A stretch of DNA of 64,000 nucleotides, from the NCBI GenBank assembly GCA_032164295.1, contig JAJHTX010000003.1, forward strand, positions 3,224,001 through 3,288,000, given 5' to 3'. The notes below the pieces were generated by a model. It saw only the letters and a program-made list of their open reading frames with translations, ran no database searches and was not told where the DNA came from. This document shows positions 1 to 12,544 of this stretch, in pieces; position 1 is the stretch's first letter, and each line of letters opens with the position of its first letter. This stretch comes from Inonotus obliquus (lineage: Eukaryota > Basidiomycota > Agaricomycetes > Hymenochaetales > Hymenochaetaceae). The position numbers were made by a program, and so were the translations under genes.

Positions 1-307
1 ACGATAGGTACACATCCAGCCCGAAATGGCGAGACCACAGAGCCGGCGGCATGTCCAGACAAGGATTAGATTAGAGCGAAGGTCAGGACTAAGTTGGGTT
101 CAGATTTTGCAGGCATATTATCTCGTAGAGGGAGGGTTACATACTAGATGCGAGCTCATAATCGACTGATAACAGAGCTCTGAGCTGTCAGCAACTGATT
201 TGTGGCGTATCGCATGTAGGGCGCATAATAATTCGATTCACAATCATTCTGCAACACTCGATTGTCAGAGTACTGAGCCCTATATCTGCAGATCAACACA
301 AATCAAA

Positions 308-1469
308 TTAACAATATTGTGGATAGTAACTCACCCTAAAACCCGGATTTGGCTTATGATTGACAGTCGCTTTTAATTCTCCGTTCACGTTACGAGAAAT
401 CATATACTCCCTCTGACACTCTTCGTCAAAATATTCTTCCTGCCACGGATCCGTCCAACGAACACGTTCAAGCCGAGGCAACGTCCTCGCCAATGACGAC
501 GAAGCCACTGCTTCCCTATTTACCATATCTGGCATCTCACTGAAGTCGGGACAGAGCTTGCAGACTCTGAAATCGCACCGCTGTGACTCGTGCCTATCAG
601 CGTGATGTAGTCGGGAATACTTGAATTGCTGAATAGGAACGAGTGCGACATGCATTGACAATAGACGCAAACTCTGGAGTTTCCGTAGACTCTCGCTCAG
701 CATCTTGACGAAAACCTGTAGCATAATGTCCTAAATGAAAAAAAAAATCAGCATTCGTTGGTACACGTTAACCGAGAGCTACACGATACAATTGAACATA
801 TTAGAACATACAAAGTCGAAGTTCAACAACGAGAAGCCCATGGTCTCTAATAAGAATTCTTCAACACGTGTCGTCTTGGTCGTCGGAGGAAACGTCGAGA
901 GTCTTAGCTCCAAAAGATTCGGAAATGCGGGTCTTAACGACGACAGGTACATCCCGGTACACGTAAGATCGAGACGTAGCAGACGACTCGCTAATGGAGT
1001 TTTCTCCAAGCACTTTAGAATAGCATTATCACTACAAGTGATTGATAATGATTCCAAGTTGACGAAATGCGAAGCTAGGAGTGAGTATTGCTTTAGCGGC
1101 AATCTCATCGCGTCGTCCTGTATCATTAAATGCCTGTGTACAGTACAAGCTTAGCGCATATAACGCAGTCGAAGCAACCAAGGGCAGAACAGAAAAGCCT
1201 GACCTTATATGCTCGAGTGGAAACTGTAAATCCAAAATATCATCGGGATGGCGTAGAGACACACTCTCAAGAGGCCCTGCGTGCTCCAGATACTCTACCA
1301 ACTCGTGGAACCTATGGCAGGATGCCTTGATACCTCGGACCAGCCCGAAATCATCCTTCGGAGGAAAGAAGGCATGTAAAGGAATGTCGGGAATTTCTAC
1401 AGCTATGCTGAGTATACGAAGCCAGAGCTCGTTGGGAAGATCAGACAGCTCGTGAAGCTCGGATGACAT
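308..1469 (-). CDS. F-box protein, tandem copy 1
   Basis: Three exons on the minus strand, read as 1469-1204, 1133-812 and 730-308, give a 336-residue protein. Residues 9-22 (start of an F-box: DLPNELWLRILSIA) match the F-box consensus; the rest has Leu-rich strands (LLRLDL, LLELRL, LRLLSMH) typical of the degenerate LRR part of basidiomycete F-box proteins. F-box proteins usually bind Skp1 and select substrates for SCF ubiquitin ligases; the substrate here is unknown. Intron phases (2, then 0) are the same as in the neighbour at 1779-2911, so the two are tandem duplicates. A good GTGAGT donor lies just before the stop, so a further 3' exon is possible. Confidence 0.72.
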
Positions 1470-1778
1470 CGCGATGGTAGTGAGAAAGCAACGTCCTCAA
1501 TTCGTCAGCGTCAGCTCGTCAATGGGTCGAGGTCGCGTGCCTTCACACGGATCTTCAATTCGTCAATTTTGCATTATTGATACGCTTGCCAAATCAGGTA
1601 CATATTACGTAACAAATGAGGAATAAAAATTCTACCACGGTCTGCAAGACACACCCTTTCTTCCTGCTTCCTGTACCTGTCCGAACTGCCTTGAGACGTC
1701 CAAATTTCGCCACGTTAAACTACAATGCACTTCGTTTGCGAATCAGTAATCAACTAATATACGGAAAAGCCAAAATTC

Positions 1779-2911
1779 TTACTGTTCAACCGGACTGAGC
1801 GTCAAGTTCAGAAAGGCCAGGATAATGGCACCATCAGACCTGACAATGCGATATTCCCTTTGGTGTCCTTCATCCTGACAATGCGTCCTCCATATGTCGA
1901 GCCAGCGAACACGTTCAAGCTCAGGCAAGATCTCCGCCAGCTTTTCCGAAGTTGTGCTTTCCCTGCGCACTATCTTCTGCGACTCGTATACTTGAAGTCC
2001 TCGAAGTACTTTGCAGTCTTTGCCATTGCACTGATCCGGGCTATGCATTCCTCTGTGGAGGGCACTGACGGACATGTACTGGTGGACAGATGCGAGGGAA
2101 ACATGTATGGACAAGAATCGTAGTCGCTGGAGATTTATAACGCTTTTCTTTAGCCCTTCGGTAAACCAGAGAAGCAGGGAATCCTGGGATGAGAGACGTG
2201 GGATGTAGGTTAATGATGGGACGAAGTACCAGGGCACATGTGCTCACAAAATTCAGTCCTGATACAGATCTGGTGGATGTTTCGAGCATGAAAGCGGTAT
2301 CGAGCGGTGTCCTTTCCCTGGGTCCCGCTCTCGAGAGTCGCAAATCAATAAGGTTCGGGAAATCAAGTGGGAGGTGGCACAGGTCCGTATTTATGCTTGT
2401 TAGATGAAGGCGACGCAAGCTTTGGTGAAGCGGCAGTAAGGAGAGATATGATGCTAGAATGTCGGTATTGGATTTGAAAGTAATCGAGAGGGTCCGCATA
2501 CCAGCATACGGACGTAGGATGCTGGTAAATGTCCACGAGTCGACGATGGAAGCATCACCCTGTATCTCCAAATTTCTACGACGATAGTTGCATCAACAGC
2601 TTAGGACTTATGGGACTTTTGTATCTGAACTGGACTGACCTGAGATCTTTCGCAGGTATCGATAAATTTCGGACATCTCGAATGCCACGTACTGATATGA
2701 GTCGATTACGCATCATATACTCCGCCTGACCGGCCAAAGCCTGAAATCGCCGGCACGTATTCTTGAGTCCTTGGATTACCGTTAAGTCCATTGAAGGAGG
2801 AAAGAAGGTATGCTCCTCCCAGTCAGACGACTGCACTGCAAATTCAAGAATGCATAACCAGACCTCATTTGGTAGGTCTAGGCAAGGTGGATCGGACGAT
2901 CGGCTGGACAT
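1779..2911 (-). CDS. F-box protein, tandem copy 2
   Basis: Exons 2911-2640, 2575-2248 and 2183-1779 give 334 residues, nearly the length of the copy at 308-1469. The F-box begins near residue 10 (LDLPNEVWLCILEFAV), followed by the motif FFPP also present in copy 1, then Leu-rich segments (LRRLHL, LIDLRL) and a C-terminal half with LERVRW at the same place as in copy 1. The start was put at the Met giving MSSRSS because it lines up with MSSEL of copy 1; an in-frame Met 13 codons earlier (2950) is possible. Probable SCF substrate adaptor, substrate unknown. Exon 2 in both copies begins with one nucleotide completing an Arg codon. Confidence 0.72.
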
Positions 2912-3124
2912 CCTCTTGAGCAACAAAGGGATGTTTGTGGTGTCACGCATGCACGACGCGTGGAAGCAAATTATCTTACTTGAAGTTGAAGCTCCGATTC
3001 CTTATTTTAGAGGATCGACGCGATCAGCACATCAACAGAGTCACGTGCACCGCGTTCAGTTAACGCGTGCTCAATTTCATGCTCACTTCAATTTCAACTT
3101 CAAACACCTCAACGACGAACCATC

Positions 3125-3999
3125 ATGCCGCACGAACGACTTCCGTTGACTTCTCGTCCTTTGGACCTCATATATTTCCTATACTTCCTTGTAAGTCCTA
3201 TACGCATATCTTAAGAAGACAAGAGCTGATGACTGTTTGCTTGTGGCTTGACGACCCCTCGTCGATGTTTTGAAGGTACGCATCCCTTCAACTCTCCTAG
3301 TGGATGCGCAACCACTCGTCCCTCCTCATTATGTACCAGACAAACTCAAGGACTTCACTAACCGATACCTACAACGGTCTGCTGATCCTGTCCTCGCGGG
3401 AGCCTATAACTTGAATGGTCCGCCTTCGTTGTGGGCGTGGTTCAAGAGCTTTTTGGTCCTTGCAGTGTATGCTCTTCATCTTGTTGGACTATCTCCTCGT
3501 ACCTGACCCTCTCAACCGATACAGTGTCTTCCAGGTGCCTGTCTTTTTTGTTGGTATCCGAGCGTTATGGAAAGGTACGATAAATCCACTGCATTGACGA
3601 GTCCAAAAGTGATCCTTATCTAAGAGCAATCCAACCTCAGATTCCCGCACATCCTATCCACTCCTCTTGATCTACTCTGCCTCAGCTGCAACGGCCACTA
3701 TTGCCGCCATATCTACCATCCTCGGCACAACTCTCTCTTCCGAAGCTGTTCCTGCATCGCTGCTCACACCATTCTCCGACCTTGCACCCGAACTGCACAC
3801 GCCGAATGCAGGGATAGCATTGGGCGAGGCGGGGTTAACGATCACTCCGGAGCAGAGGATGAATCTCCTGTCGATGTATGCACCATTCTTGATCATCCCA
3901 TTGCTGATGTGCTTCGATATGGCGATACGCGTTGCGGGACTTGTTTCTGCTGGTTTACGCGCACAGGCTAGAGAGAGGAAGACTTTCAAATTCGAATAA
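3125..3999 (+). CDS. TMEM97/sigma-2 receptor-like EXPERA membrane protein, copy 1
   Basis: Exons 3125-3190, 3276-3466, 3525-3574 and 3641-3999 give 221 residues. The order of features matches the TMEM97 (sigma-2 receptor) family with an EXPERA domain: a first helix (DLIYFLYFL), then RIPSTLLVDAQ corresponding to HIPxTLxxDLQ, a WFKSFL motif, VFQVPVFFVG, and a last helix ending in MYAPFLIIPLLM. Family members are four-helix membrane proteins of the ER and endolysosome linked to sterol handling; that role is inherited from the family and not shown here. The tail is basic (RERKTFKFE). A tandem paralogue with the same exon phases lies at 4389-5281. Exon 4 is longer than in copy 2 because of an insertion in the loop before the last helix. 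Confidence 0.8.
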
Positions 4000-4388
4000 G
4001 TGCTTGTGCGATCGTAGACTCCAAAGATTCTCTTCTCAAGATTTAGATATCTAACCTCCTGCTTTTCATGCATTCAAGTCCCTTCAGCTTCTTTTTGGTC
4101 TACTAAGTTTTTGTAACGTATTGATTGATTAGTGCTTATTTATACCATCGGTTTTCACTTACCTTTGTAGCGCCATCAAACGGATGTGTTCCACAATTGC
4201 CTATGAAAGCTTCTGTCCCTGTACTTTAAGATGAATTTATTCACTTTCTTTCATTCCCAAACGATAGATATTGGTCGCGATATACCGGTCAGCCACATCA
4301 CGTGCGCATCTTCTAAAAACTACGCATGTCTCCCAGACGCGTCGCGTGTTTTACATACATAACCTTCACTTCAACATAACGTACCATC

Positions 4389-5281
4389 ATGCCGACTGAG
4401 CATTCCCCGCTGACTTCTCGACCTCTCGACCTCGTATATTTCATTTTCTTCCTCGTGAGTTTCTTATATATATATTTACTCGCTAAAACCGAAGCTAACG
4501 GTTCGATTCGATTCTTGTGGGTCAAACGTAACGTGTTTTGTGTCTATGTCTTATAGACACACATCCCTGCAACGCTTCTACTCGACATTCAATCTCTCTA
4601 TCCGTCACAATACATACCAGAACCTCTGAGAGGTCTTTTGAACTGGTACCTTCAGCTATCTGCCGATCCAGTTATTGCGGGTGCCTATAATTTGAATGGT
4701 CCATCGGTATTTTGGGGTTGGTTCAAGAGTTTCTTAGTCCTTGAGGCGTACGTGATTTTCTTTCTGTCTTTTTTTTCGTGGAGTTGCGATTGATTTCTTT
4801 GATGTTGATTTTGATATTTCTTCTTATTCTATAGAGTGTTCCAACTACCCGTATTCATAGTTGGTCTCCGAGCTCTCTGGAAAGGTACGTTATCCAAAAC
4901 GACAACTGAAGTACTCAGTAATGACCTATAACCCAAACAACTCTGGAACTCAAAACAGACTCACGCGCATCCTATCCCCTCCTCCTAATCTACTCCGCCT
5001 CAAGCGCAACAACCACTATCGCATGCATAACCACCATCCTCCTCACACCAATCTCCTCAATACCCACGCCTGCTTCCCTACTAACAATCTCCCCCGGACT
5101 TCAGGCAGGTCCAACGATAACCATTACCTCCGGACAGAGAACACTCCTCTTAGCGAGCTATGTCCCGTTCTTAGTCGTCCCGTTGTTGATGTGTGTTGAC
5201 ATGGCGGTCCGTGTTGCCGGGTTGATTACTGCTGGTCTGCGCGCGGAAGAGAAGGAAAGAAAGACGATGAAGTCTGAATAG
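4389..5281 (+). CDS. TMEM97/sigma-2 receptor-like EXPERA membrane protein, copy 2
   Basis: Exons 4389-4454, 4557-4747, 4835-4884 and 4959-5281 give 209 residues. The first three exons have exactly the lengths of copy 1 (66, 191 and 50 nt) with the same phases, so the pair arose by tandem duplication. The family signature is clearer here than in copy 1: HIPATLLLDIQ, WFKSFLVLEAVFQLPVF and YVPFLVVPLLM. The predicted topology is four transmembrane helices with a short basic C-terminus (EEKERKTMKSE). The shared first exon (M-P-[HT]-E-x-x-P-L-T-S-R-P-L-D-L) is nearly invariant between the copies, whereas the loop before the last helix has diverged. Role inferred from family only: ER or endosomal sterol-linked protein. 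Confidence 0.8.
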
Positions 5282-5814
5282 ATGCTTAGTTCTTAGAGGA
5301 TGTTTCTTTTAATCCTTGTATACTCATATTTTTTTCTCCCATTTATATTGATCTCGAGAGGTACCCTTTCACGCTCACTTATTGACCCAGTTTTTTCGTT
5401 CTCACCACGCGGGTACATAATATCTAAAACCAACAGGGGAGTCATGATGAGCATTAGCTATTCAAGGCTGGTAACACTGACAAGGGGCGACTATAAGTAC
5501 CGTATAGGAAAGTGACCCTTTACATACAATCGTAAGCGCAACATCAAACGTCAAGGTGGAGGGAGGGAGGCAACAGTTCAGTCAGCAGTGAGTAAGAGTA
5601 TAAAACACATTCTAGTTTTGTCCATCTGTAGCCCGGGAGCAAAATACAAGTAAAAACATTACTCATGGTGAAACGAAACATCTCGTAAAGTGGTTAATAA
5701 TGGACGAAACAAATGTTGCAGCGAAGTAAGCATCGGAAGAGGTACAAGCCAGGGGTGAAGAAGAAACGGAAAATCGTAGGTGCCACTCGTAGCATGAACT
5801 CCCTTTCTTCGGGA
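5282..5814. other. intergenic, no gene seen
   Basis: Between the second TMEM97-like gene (plus) and the stop of the ZIP gene (minus). It must hold the two converging 3' UTRs. I see no convincing coding frame or repeat. Confidence 0.6.
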
Positions 5815-7136
5815 TCAAGCCCAGCGACCGAGAAGTGACATGACACCCGCACCGAACAGCATGCAAAGGCAGACAAACGTAAGCCTCTTATTGCTAGCCG
5901 CATGCATCTCGGGACTGAACAAGAATTCATGTGCAAGCAATTCGACAAGACCGGTGTAAATAAGTATTCCCGCACTGAGTGAATCCATGATACCAGAAAC
6001 TGCGGACGCTGTTACCGAGTCTGGGTTGTAGCTTGTTCGTACACCAAGGCCAGCAGCGATTCCTATCGGCGTAGTGAGGGCATAGATAAGGGCACCGATA
6101 TAGGCAACATAGTTGAACCGAGCAGGAAGTGTCAAGTATGCCAGACGAGACCCGAGTCCGAGTCCTTCAAACATTTCTAAGGCGGGGCATATAGCTTAGC
6201 CTTGACATCAGGAGGGGATGGAAAGAGAGGAGACTCACGATGGAATACAAGCACAACGAAAAGGACTTTGAAGTCTTCGTCGACGGCGAGCGTGAGGCCG
6301 ATGAGGACACTATGAAGAATGATCCCAAATTCCAGAATGAAGATTCCGATGATCTGTGAAAGTGCGGATTCTTTCAGAGGATCCGCCTGTAGTACGACTA
6401 CGTCGTTAGGGTTAGGCCCAATTGAGCCCTTTTTCTCCGGATCATTCGCGCGCGAAGCAACAGGTCCTGCTTCAGGCCCATGAACGGCGTGTTGAGCATC
6501 GAGACCGTGTCCATGAGGATCTACGCCAAAAAGGTACTTAGTAACTGATATGAGGTGTCCCATGGACAACGCGCACCATATTCGATTCCATGTTGCCTCA
6601 ATTTCGCTGTTCCCCATCGGAAGGCGATCAACTCCGCGAAGAAAACAACAAATATGGCGAACATGCACAAAGCGAGAGCCCATGGCTATGTCAGTAACGA
6701 AGATGTTAATTAGGTCAGTATGATCAAGGAGAATCTTTAGCGCCGGAGAACGTACATAATCCTGCCATGCTCCCGTCAGACACTCGGAACCAAGCGCTTC
6801 AAGGCCAGGATCAAGAAGATGTATGAATGCGGTGGCAATAATGACCCCCGACCCAAAGTACTTGGCAAAGCTGCAAGACGGGCATGGTGAGCCGCTATAC
6901 GGTCGATAAATTAATTGTATATATACGTACTCAAAGAAAGACTTTGGGACGATGTTACGCAAACGAGAACGGCGAGCGATGATAGGGAAGAATGCACCAA
7001 AGGCAGAGCCGATGAGGATGATGAATATGGATGCAATGCGCAGATTGAGGTGGACATCTTCGCTATTGCCAGAGCCGCAGTTGACTTCCTCTTCGCCACC
7101 GTCGTCAGCAGGGATAGGTATCTCCGTGGACGACAT
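5815..7136 (-). CDS. ZIP family zinc (iron) transporter, Zrt1/Zrt2-like
   Basis: Multi-exon minus-strand gene. The start Met (7136) begins an acidic N-terminus with a CGSGN motif, followed by the first membrane helix (IASIFIILIGSAFGAFFPII). Exon 1 ends at 6931 with a GTACGT donor; exon 2 starts at 6870 and carries FGSGVIIATAFIHLLDP, the ZIP helix II-III signature. A central loop contains a His-rich stretch (DPHGHGLDAQHAVHG), the typical cytosolic metal-binding loop. Then follow the conserved helix IV-V motifs EFGIILHSVLIGLTLAV, with the His and Glu that line the metal path, and a last exon with FEGLGLGSR and four helices ending MSLLGRWA. Established family role: plasma-membrane Zn2+ uptake. 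Exact boundaries of the middle exons are not certain. Confidence 0.85.
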
Positions 7137-9702
7137 TGTTCGAATCGCGTCTATAAGCGGGCGGAGAGAGAGAGATTAACTCTGAGTTACGTTATTCCGA
7201 GCGCCGACGGTGAAAGGGAGGACGAAAGGGAGAGGAGGAGGACCGAGGGCCTTTCTTGATATACGCCGTGGGTTACCTACGCAGGGGGGGTGTGACGGGT
7301 ATAAATGATAAAAATCAGAGAGAAAACAGAAAATGGACCCTGACTGCGAGGGTACTCGACCAGACGGGACGCCATGACCCAATCATCGCCCGACCAATAC
7401 ACACTCCGATGGCCGATCCCATTTCACTCGGCAGGGTGGTTCAGAACCATCAACATACAACACCGATGTTCTGTGGGAGGTATCAGCACAAGGAGAGACA
7501 GCAGCCAAGGTTAGTGGCGAAAGGATGGCACAGTTGCGTAAACGTTGTTAGGGCTCACCGCGGTAAAATAATCAGTGATTGCGAACTTCCGTCCGTGGTC
7601 GCAGGAGGTTGCCACGCTGCATCAGGTAATTCGGAACCATAATTGCCCTCATTGAATCCGCGCCGACGAAAGTGAGCAGCTGCCTCATCGCCTACGTTAT
7701 TCTGAGCTGAGAATTGCAGGCGAATGGCAATATTAATTGTTCCGTCGCCGTGATATGATTATGATGGAACGGTCCGTCAGCCAGGCTGCCAGGGAACTTG
7801 GAGATTCCTCTGAAGTCGTCGGTTCTGCTGCTAGTCGTGCTGGTCGCTCATCGGTGGCACTTGGAAATTTGCTTTTTTTTGTAAGACAAACGCACGGTAT
7901 GCCGGACGCGATGAACCGGTGGGTGGTAGGAGATGGTGCTACTGTTTCCAGACTCCCAGCTGCAGGCGCAGTCAGTTGCCACCTCAGGCCTGTACTCGGA
8001 TGACTGGGAGGGTGCCAGAACCGATACCATGGCGCACAAGATGGGAAGGATTTGACTGCCAGATCCGGTATGATCGGTTCTCCTACTTATCCGGGTCAGC
8101 ATGTGATTAGGTCATCCTACACATTAATGTCACTATCCATCGCCCTTGTGGATGGATGATAGAATCTCCATTGTTTGCCATCTTTTCCTGGTTCCTGTTG
8201 CGTTCTCTGTGCAGGACCAGACATGAAACTGTGACACATACGATTTGCCGCTCGAAATTGACGCGGTCCGGTTCAGGATTTCAACAATTCTACTGAATTG
8301 CCGTCCAATCTATCCTTGCTCTTCGGCACTAATTTGTAAACACTCTCAATGCAATATGTTCGTGGCGTGGATTCTCTCTCAATCTTCACAACTGGTAGAC
8401 GTCCTCCTTCCTACGGCTTAAACTTCGTTCTTATCAGAACATCCGACAATATTTTGTAGCGTCACTACCCCCGTATCGGTGAGCTATATTCTATCCATCT
8501 CGGGAGAGATTTATAGTCTCGATTCGTGCATGATACATAGGAGGCTGCCCGCATTTCCCACTGGGCGTTTTCGAACCGCGGATCTTTAACCAAGTACATC
8601 AATTCATTTTGATCCCCGTCTCTTGCAGCATCCATCTCCTTTCCCTCACTCCGACCTTCGCGCTTCGTTAAGGAAGGGCTGTGGTCGATTGCTCAATGGA
8701 TGTGGGATGTGGTTAGCTTGTTCTCTGCGTGCCCTTGTACCACCTTCCTTGGTTCGTTCTTCTCTACGTCAAATAGAACGGTCACCGAGCTGCTACTTTT
8801 CATTTGGCCACCTGATCCATGCTCCCGTGATCGCACGCGCGAAATGGGACCAACATACGAAATAATTGAAAATAGTGGTACGGGGACTCTCTCGACTGCT
8901 GCTTGACCCAAGGATTATTGATAATTTCGTGTCTTTCAGATGACTATTCTCTGCTAACTGGAACTGGGTTCTCTCTAGCTCACCACTCATCGTTTATTCG
9001 AAGGTGGTGCGGATAAAGGTAGTCTTGGATGGGCTTTTTCTTTAGGCTTACTCACCCGATATGTGTTCGATACACGGCATACAACTGCTTTATTTTTCGG
9101 CCATATTCAGGCTTCTTCCGGAAAGCCCGAATTCTCCTCCCCATGCCATGGGTCCACATATCAGAAAGGACGACAATCATAGAACTGAAACTCAGGTGAT
9201 GGAGAGTTTTCGGATCGCAACCATCATCTCCTTCCATGCATTATCCCGATTTCAAATTCGTTAAGTTCGTCGACAGGATTGCCAAGCATGACAACACAAT
9301 TGAAGCCTATCTGAAAATAGGACAGCTTTATGAAAGGATGCTCCACTCCTGAAACTTCTGGATGAATACAACATTACTGAGTTACACCATCTCCGTTCGC
9401 TAATTAGAAGCGTCGAAAACTAATTGGAACTCGCCGAGCAAGAGTCCTCCATTGTCATTGCGAGAAGTTGCATCCGCAATCGCGGCTTCTTAGGCATCAC
9501 TGAGGAACAGCTTCACACTCATCGATCATCGATAGAATGAGGGGGGAGCTCCGCCCTTTGTTCGGGCATACTTTTAATTGGACTACTCGGTGATGCTTAC
9601 GACCGTTTTTCATATCTTGAATCGCTTTGATGCGTAGCATAAAACTGTAACGTTGTTCATGAAAGGTCTTTCTAAACTTACAATACAAGAAAGATAGGGA
9701 AG
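7137..9702. other. 2.5-kb intergenic region, no gene recognised
   Basis: This stretch holds the 5' flank of the ZIP gene (with a short purine-rich GA run near 7165-7175) and the 3' flank of the MFS gene. Only short open frames occur (at most about 128 codons) with no domain, membrane or repeat signature that I recognise. No inverted terminal repeats or target duplications were spotted. Confidence 0.5.
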
Positions 9703-11995
9703 TTATTGTACAACGGTCTGCGGTTGTGCTTCCTCGACAATTTTATACTCGTAGTCATCACTGGCGTCCCTAGACTCTCCAGAGTCTTGCTGCCGACTTC
9801 CATTAGGTACAAGTAACCACAAGCCCAGCAAAACAGCCAGAAGAAAAACGACTCTAAAAACACGAACAAATAAATATTTAACTCGACGCGTAGACTAAAC
9901 ATAAACAAACAACAACTCACAGAGGTTGCAAGCTCACAATTCCAAACTTTTGAGCAAGTGCACCAGTGATGAACGGGAAAAGCGCCGAACCTAAAAGAGA
10001 AAAAAAAAGTTCTGTCAATAACTGAATAGGTCAATAATACTGATAGTCCTGTCTTGCTAACCGGCGAAACCGAAAGACGCAATCCATGCGATGGAGCCGG
10101 TGTGTAACCATTGTGGAACCAAACGGCAAGTTTCGTTCATTAGAATGGGATACATCGGTCCCAAGGCCACACCAGCGAGCGACACTGCCACCGCGTCAAC
10201 AATGAGCGAAGGAACGAGCCAAGCGACCAGTTCGAGGCTTGAGAAAGACACCGGATCAGGCAAAGCGGAACAAACTCGCACGATAGAATGAGATGATGTG
10301 CGAACCCGAGAGCAATTATTGTATAGATGTAGATGATCAGGTGTTCTCCGACCTTGACGGAGTGTTGTTTATTCAACGTTCTCCCGCAAAGCAAAAAAGG
10401 CTTGACTTGCCTTTTCGTTTACCCATAAGAGAGCGACTCGTCCCACGGTGAGACCTTAGGTATAAGAATCAGTGCTTTGCTTCCTGTTGCGAGGGCTCTG
10501 TGAATTACATACCTCCGAAAAATCCGGTAGAGACGTAACCCGAAGACGCGCCGCCGCCTCGATACTTCTGCATATACGAGACGGTCCAGCCTGACTCCAA
10601 GATGGTAAGTTTTATTATGGAAGCAAGAAGCCTGAACGTACCTCCGATTGTAAACTCGACGCCGACGTAGACCAGACTGAAGAACGCCAAGAGATGAACG
10701 ACCTTCTGGCTGAGAATCTGTCTATATTTGTTCTGTTCGCTTGTTCCGCGCATAGTCGGTCCTTCCCCGATATCATGGAGGCATTCTAATAAGCAATTAG
10801 TATTGACCTAGAATAAAAACAATTAAAGCGCCATACCATCTTGAGTCTTCCCTTTGAATACGATCAAAAGCAGAATTGTATTTATAGTTGCGAATCCAAG
10901 GGAGATAATGAAATGGTATGACCAATGTTGTGGCATTTGCGCAAATTGTGTAGCAGAGAACGGCGCACAAACAGCACCAAATCCTGAATGGGATCATACG
11001 GTAAAATACTATCTTTGTCTTCGGAGATGCACAAGCTTACCATACAGCGCATGAACCAAACCCATTTTCGCGGAGGCGTTTTCAGTCAGTCCAGCGACGA
11101 AACTGTTGCTTTGACCATCCTAGCTTCCGTCAGTACATATGTAAGGCCACGTAGATTCACCTCTTACTTGGAGAGATATTCCCCATCCATCAATGAGGAA
11201 CGCAATACAAAAGACCGGAAACGGGAGGGCTGGTGTCATCAATACATACGCAATCATCTGCCCAATAGAGCCTGATTTGCATGTCAGCGAGGAACACTTT
11301 CATCAGAGTCTCGATTCACAAACCGAGAACGATGACCTAAACAAATCCTCCTCGCTCAGACAAAAAGAGTGTAAATCAAGTCAAGGCGCACCTTCCCAAA
11401 CCCAAATCTATCCGTCAAGTAAACGTTCATGCATGCTCCTAAGAGGAACCCCTGATGATCGCCAAACAGAACTCTTAGCCTATCAAATACTTCGTAGTAA
11501 TTCAAACGATGAACTTACGATAGCGTTCATAATGAAAATGAGCGAAACGACAGCATAATTCGCCTAAAAGCAGGATGTTAATGTTAAGCTTTTTCAGCAT
11601 ATCCGGAAGAAGTAAGCCAAACGAACATTGTAGAAGATCTGTAATCTAGGAATCAAAGGACCAACTGCTCCGCTATCCCAACCAGCCAGAAACAGTGTAA
11701 AAGAAAGCGCGACAATCTGCATTCGGGCTTTCCATACCATAGCCTTTGATTTTAGCCTCGCAGTATTCTCTTCTCCTGCTTTCTCGTTCTGGTTCTCGTC
11801 GCCCTGATGCGCAATAACTTCCTCGATCTTTGCACTCGAACCTTCCAAGCCCTCGCTATCGCTACCGTTACGAGAGAGGCACTCTCCAGATTCCCGCTTA
11901 GTCATGGTTCGGCCATGGTCTACAACGGGATCCATGGTGGCAACTCTCGCCTCACTACCACCGAGGCTCATTTCACCACCGGCAGATCCAGACAT
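9703..11995 (-). CDS. major facilitator superfamily transporter (BSC6-like)
   Basis: Minus-strand multi-exon gene. The N-terminus is hydrophilic (about 75 residues, MSGSAGGEMSLGGSEAR...). It is followed by KARMQIVALSFTLFLAGWD and then SGAVGPLIPRLQIFYNV, the first-helix signature of fungal MFS proteins annotated as bypass-of-stop-codon protein 6. Further membrane segments are spread over several short exons (near 11240, 10900, 10690, 10230 and 9900). The last exon ends with hydrophobic VFLLAVLLGLWLLVP and an acidic tail with DASDDYEYKIVEEA, stop at 9703. A longer overlapping open frame that ends at 9678 lies in a different frame and was not chosen, because it does not continue the last helix into a plausible tail. 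The substrate is unknown; many fungal members are annotated only by similarity. Confidence 0.72.
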
Positions 11996-12544
11996 TATAA
12001 GCTCTTGATGAGCGAGCTGTAGGAAAGCGATGCCTCGTGTACCGTGGGATGCTAGGCATTGAGATGAGAAACAAAGCTCATGCAGACTGGGATATTTCGG
12101 ACAGCACGTGTCAAAATCAGGGATAATTATAACCAAACAAAGCCATTATCATACTTTGTAATTGATTGGTTAACGGTAAATATCACACCCATGGACATCA
12201 CGCCGAGTATGTACTTTCTCGTGGACGACTATATTCAGCTGGTAAGTACAAAGTAGAGTGTAACGAAGATAACTAGCCCGCGGGCAATCTTCTCTATGAA
12301 CATTTTTTCCATGCTTCGAGTAAACAAACAGCAACCTGCACGGGCAGGACAACAACGATACAACAGCTGCAAACACACAATGATGTTAAGACGCGAGACT
12401 ATGAAAGTACACTGAGAGAATGAATACGCCTGTAGATGGAAAACGCTGCGTATCGATGACAAGATAACAATGCAACTGAAATCAGATGAGCGGCTCAGGA
12501 GACCCATATGCTGCATGGGAACGAAGACAAGGGAGATCCCAGCC

